Below, piece after piece: positions 61,283-64,000 of a stretch of 64,000 bases of DNA (the first letter of the stretch is position 1; the number at the start of each line of letters is the position of its first letter). The DNA lies in contig LXTR01000016.1 of assembly GCA_001683825.1 (NCBI GenBank), positions 1 to 64,000 on the forward strand. The letters are read 5' to 3'. A program made the translations under genes and the position numbers. The notes under the pieces were generated by a model. That model did not search any database. It was not told the origin of the DNA and worked only from the letters and a program-made list of their open reading frames with translations. The DNA comes from Flavobacteriaceae bacterium CP2B. GTDB lineage: Bacteria > Bacteroidota > Bacteroidia > Flavobacteriales > Flavobacteriaceae.

Positions 61283-63231
61283 GGCGCATCAAACAATTGG
61301 TTGTAGTTGAGTATGACGATCAAATGCCGTTCGTTCTGTTTATGCAGCATCTCCAGGCAGAACACCCCGTCAGTACAGTTGTTGATGATCTTGTCCTCCC
61401 CAAACCCCATGGTATACAGGATATTTGATGGGGCCACCCCCTCTTGCTGCAGATAGGCCTTAATGGCATCGGCCCGGCTTTGCGAGAGCCTGAAATTGGA
61501 AGACTTGCTACCCCTGCTGTCGGTATGGGCCTCAATGCGCAGCTGCAATGCCGGGAATTTCTTTACCGCTTCCACCACCTTGTCAAGCTCCGTGGCAATC
61601 TCAGGGGAGATCCTGGCACTGTTCCGCTCAAAATAAAACCGGTCCATTTTGATCACCGTCTGCCCTTCGGTTTCACGCACCAGGTCGTCCAGCAGGCTGA
61701 GCGCGATATCCAGGGTAGCCCCTTGAAGGGAATCCAGGCGCGAACCACCCATCACCTCCCGGTAGGCAGAGTATCGGTCTTTGCCGGATGACAGTTGTAC
61801 GCTGTCTCGGGCCGGGATCTCAATCCGGTAGGCCCCATCCTCCCCCGTGTAGACCTCCTTGAGCAGGGCGCCGTCCGGGGCCCGGACGGCCACCGCCGCC
61901 TTGTCAACCGGGTTCCCGGAAAGCGCGTTTATGACACGGCCCCGGAATACCAGGGTCTTCAGGCCGGGTTTTTCGGCCACTTTAAAGCCATAGAGGTCGT
62001 CATTCCCTTTCCCCCCGGGCCGGTTGGAGGCAAAATAGCCCACCAGGCCTCCACTGCCGTCGTTTCTGATGATCAGGCCAAAATCGTCCTCCGCAGAGTT
62101 GATCCCCTCCCCCAGGTTTACCGGGATGCTGTAACTCCCGTCTTGCTGTATGGTCGCCTTGTACACATCCATCCCGCCCAGGCCATAAAAGATATCGGAG
62201 GCATAATAAAAACTGTCTTCAAAAATATAGGGCGCGATCTCGTTCCCGGGCGTATTGATCCTGGGGCCAAGGTTGACAGGGGCCGACATGATCAGGCCGT
62301 TGTTGGTGTGCACATAATACAGGTCGGTCCCCCCATAGCTGTTCGTAAAATTGGCGGCAAAGTAGAGTTTGCTGCTTTTCTCCTCGTAAAAAGGATAGTA
62401 AAAGGAGGTTCCCAGGTCCCTGAGCAGGTAGTTGAAATTGCCATCGGCATCGGCCAGGCCAATGGCTAGGGCGTTTTTTCCATTGTTGTCAAAAGTGAGT
62501 TGCCCATCTTCCGCATTAGACAGGATATAGAACAGCTTGTCCAGTTTGCCGGAATAAAAGGGGGTGCCTTCATGGAACTCACTATCGGGCATGGCAGTGA
62601 AAACGCCGGCGCTTAAAATATCCCCGTCCGCTTTCAGCCGTGCCACGTAGATGTCCAGGAAAGACTCGCCACTGGGGTTGTAGATCTGTTTGGCATGCAG
62701 GGACCTGGCGCTGGTAAACAACAAGCGGTCGTCCATATAGAAAGAGGGGGCAAAATCTGCCTGTGGGCTGTTGTCGCCCAGGTTGAACAGGGAGGTTGGG
62801 GCACTGCTGTCTTCACCCCGGGCCAGTAATTCAAAGTTAAAGTCCGCATTTTCCAGCAGTTCGGCGGAAAGGAAGCTTTCTTTGGTGGCCAGGAAGGCCT
62901 TTACGCGGTCCATCCCCGAGGTGCGCGCCATGGCCTGCAGCATGTCGTTGAAATGGTGGACAGACATGGTAGAGTCTTGCTTGTACACCTGGAGGTAGGA
63001 CTCCATGGCACGATCATAACGGCCTGTTTTAAGGTAGGCATGTGCCAGGTTGAGCTGCTGCTGGTTCGTCAGCGGGGCTTTCCTGCTTTCCTTCAGGTAC
63101 TCGGTAATAGCGTCCCTGTAGGCGTATTCAAAATACAGCACATCGGCCCTGGACTTCTTCTCCTGTGCCGGGAGGATCCCCGATACCAGGAGCAAACACA
63201 AGATGGAAAGTACGCCGATTTTCATTCGCAT
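61279..63231 (-). CDS. OmpA-family protein with TPR and PD40 repeats
   Basis: 650 aa. Signal peptide (LLLVSGILPAQ). N-terminal TPR-like helices, then WD40/PD40-type beta-propeller repeats (about 160-400), a carboxypeptidase-regulatory-like domain (VFRGRVINALSGNPVDKAAV, about 425-500) and a C-terminal OmpA peptidoglycan-binding domain (LQLRIEAHTDSRGSKSSNFRLSQSRADAIKAYL). Such proteins usually follow PorP/SprF genes in Flavobacteriia and serve surface-protein export or gliding. The PorP/SprF gene lies 6 bp upstream. Confidence 0.93.
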   Translation of the reverse strand: MRMKIGVLSILCLLLVSGILPAQEKKSRADVLYFEYAYRDAITEYLKESRKAPLTNQQQLNLAHAYLKTGRYDRAMESYLQVYKQDSTMSVHHFNDMLQAMARTSGMDRVKAFLATKESFLSAELLENADFNFELLARGEDSSAPTSLFNLGDNSPQADFAPSFYMDDRLLFTSARSLHAKQIYNPSGESFLDIYVARLKADGDILSAGVFTAMPDSEFHEGTPFYSGKLDKLFYILSNAEDGQLTFDNNGKNALAIGLADADGNFNYLLRDLGTSFYYPFYEEKSSKLYFAANFTNSYGGTDLYYVHTNNGLIMSAPVNLGPRINTPGNEIAPYIFEDSFYYASDIFYGLGGMDVYKATIQQDGSYSIPVNLGEGINSAEDDFGLIIRNDGSGGLVGYFASNRPGGKGNDDLYGFKVAEKPGLKTLVFRGRVINALSGNPVDKAAVAVRAPDGALLKEVYTGEDGAYRIEIPARDSVQLSSGKDRYSAYREVMGGSRLDSLQGATLDIALSLLDDLVRETEGQTVIKMDRFYFERNSARISPEIATELDKVVEAVKKFPALQLRIEAHTDSRGSKSSNFRLSQSRADAIKAYLQQEGVAPSNILYTMGFGEDKIINNCTDGVFCLEMLHKQNERHLIVILNYNQLFDAP

Positions 63232-63237
63232 GCCTGT

Positions 63238-64000
63238 TTAAAAGAATCTTGGTGAATCTATTTGCTTGCCTTTTTCCTTGAGGTTCCTCGAGCGTTCCCG
63301 CTCTGTGGCCCCGCCCCCGGTCCCGATATAGAATTTAAGGATAATTTCATGGGAACCCTGGGCAAATTCCCCCAAAGCGTTGGTATTGTAATCATAGGCA
63401 TAGCCAATAAAGGTACCTTCTGACACCTGGAAGCCCGCCAGGCCGCTAACCGCGTTGTCTACCCGGTAGGAAGCCCCCGCGGTAAAGGCGTCGTTGATCA
63501 GGAAGTTGGCAGAGAGGTTCATGTTCACCGGCGAACCGGAGAGGTAATTTACCAGGAATGCCGGTTTAAACTTCAGCCTTTCATTGATATCAAACACGTA
63601 TCCGCCTATGAAGTTAAACTGCTGCTTGTCTTCCACGATACCCGCCACTTCATCGTTATAGATCCCATCGGTTAGGAAATTAGGTACCGAAAGCCCCAGG
63701 TACCAGTGCCGCTGGTAGAGGAAAACCCCGGCCCCGATGGTGGGGTAAAAACTGTTTACCTGCTGGTTCTGGAGGATGGGGTCGTTCTCCACCTCAAAAT
63801 CGCCCTTGTTGAAATCTACGTTCAGCAGGGACCCGCCCGCGTCGATCCCGAAAGACAGGCGGGTATTGTCAGACACGTTTACCTGGAAGGAATACGCCAG
63901 GTCCATATAGGTCTGGGAGGTGGGGCCCAGCTGGTCGTTCACCACGTTCAGCCCCAGGCCGTTCCTTTCATTGGGCAGCGGGAAATTCACCCCTAGCCGG
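63238..64000 (-). CDS. PorP/SprF-family type IX secretion partner (5' end beyond window)
   Basis: At least 254 residues; the frame stays open to the window edge (reading RLG before VNFPLPNERNGLGLNVV), so the true start lies outside. An internal GTG at 63990 is not the start. Outer-membrane barrel pattern typical of PorP/SprF (NERNGLGLNVVNDQLGP; FGIDAGGSLLNVDFNKGDF; FLTDGIYN). These proteins hold type IX cargo, such as large C-terminally sorted adhesins, at the surface. A big adhesin gene may lie further upstream, outside the window. Confidence 0.92.
   Translation of the reverse strand, partial: RLGVNFPLPNERNGLGLNVVNDQLGPTSQTYMDLAYSFQVNVSDNTRLSFGIDAGGSLLNVDFNKGDFEVENDPILQNQQVNSFYPTIGAGVFLYQRHWYLGLSVPNFLTDGIYNDEVAGIVEDKQQFNFIGGYVFDINERLKFKPAFLVNYLSGSPVNMNLSANFLINDAFTAGASYRVDNAVSGLAGFQVSEGTFIGYAYDYNTNALGEFAQGSHEIILKFYIGTGGGATERERSRNLKEKGKQIDSPRFF

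Overview
The window looks like a chromosome segment from a marine-type Flavobacteriaceae (Bacteroidota). The evidence is a PorP/SprF type IX secretion partner next to an OmpA/PD40 protein, a DUF4212 + sodium:solute symporter + acetyl-CoA synthetase operon, several Bacteroidota-type AraC, HxlR and LytTR regulators, almost no Shine-Dalgarno sequences, and promoter-like boxes of the TTTG / TAnnTTTG type. The genus cannot be fixed from sequence reading alone.

Layout. 1-216 holds 2.5 copies of an 86-bp tandem repeat. mutS follows (313-2934), then tRNA-Gly(GCC) and tRNA-Leu(TAA). The 3' 54 bp of tRNA-Leu (3360-3413) recur exactly at 14987-15040 beside a tyrosine recombinase. The interval 3360-15040 is therefore an integrated genomic island of about 11.6 kb, visibly more A+T-rich than its surroundings. 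Its cargo is redox and detoxification genes with their own regulators (two HxlR, one AraC, one OxyR-like LysR), two exported alpha/beta hydrolases, a drug/metabolite exporter, an SDR, an azoreductase and rpiA. Just past attR is an array of seven 110-bp repeats (15171-15895). From 16 to 21 kb there are a DUF983 protein, an exported cysteine hydrolase, an ECF sigma factor and an AraC regulator, separated by long gene-poor stretches.

21.4-29.0 kb is a signalling block: a 1938-residue pseudokinase-STAND ATPase-GAF-hybrid histidine kinase, a REC-LytS-type kinase overlapping its stop codon, and a convergent LytTR response regulator. Two direct repeats 21 bp apart that fit the LytTR-site pattern lie upstream of the giant kinase. 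29-43 kb is rich in thiol, peroxide and redox functions: 1-Cys peroxiredoxin, DUF302, AhpD-like, two YHS proteins, two AraC regulators carrying a shared Cys pair, two further cysteine hydrolases, OsmC, thioredoxin, TSUP exporter and DsrE. It also holds a PNPOx-like protein and a 2Fe-2S/FAD reductase at the end of a second ECF-sigma-headed operon.

43.9-48.4 kb encodes an outer-membrane protein joining a metallophosphoesterase domain with altered metal ligands to a BamA/TamA-like barrel, followed by a PAP2 phosphatase. 49-55.8 kb carries SnoaL-like, VOC lipoprotein, PhnA, Crp/Fnr, DUF4386, SanA-like, DUF1080 and Nramp-related genes. 55.8-57.0 kb is non-coding and filled with degenerate copies of a dispersed repeat that also occurs near 16.0, 48.7 and 48.9 kb. 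The right end holds acs, its symporter operon, a small conserved-looking protein, and an OmpA + PorP/SprF pair, the last cut by the window edge.
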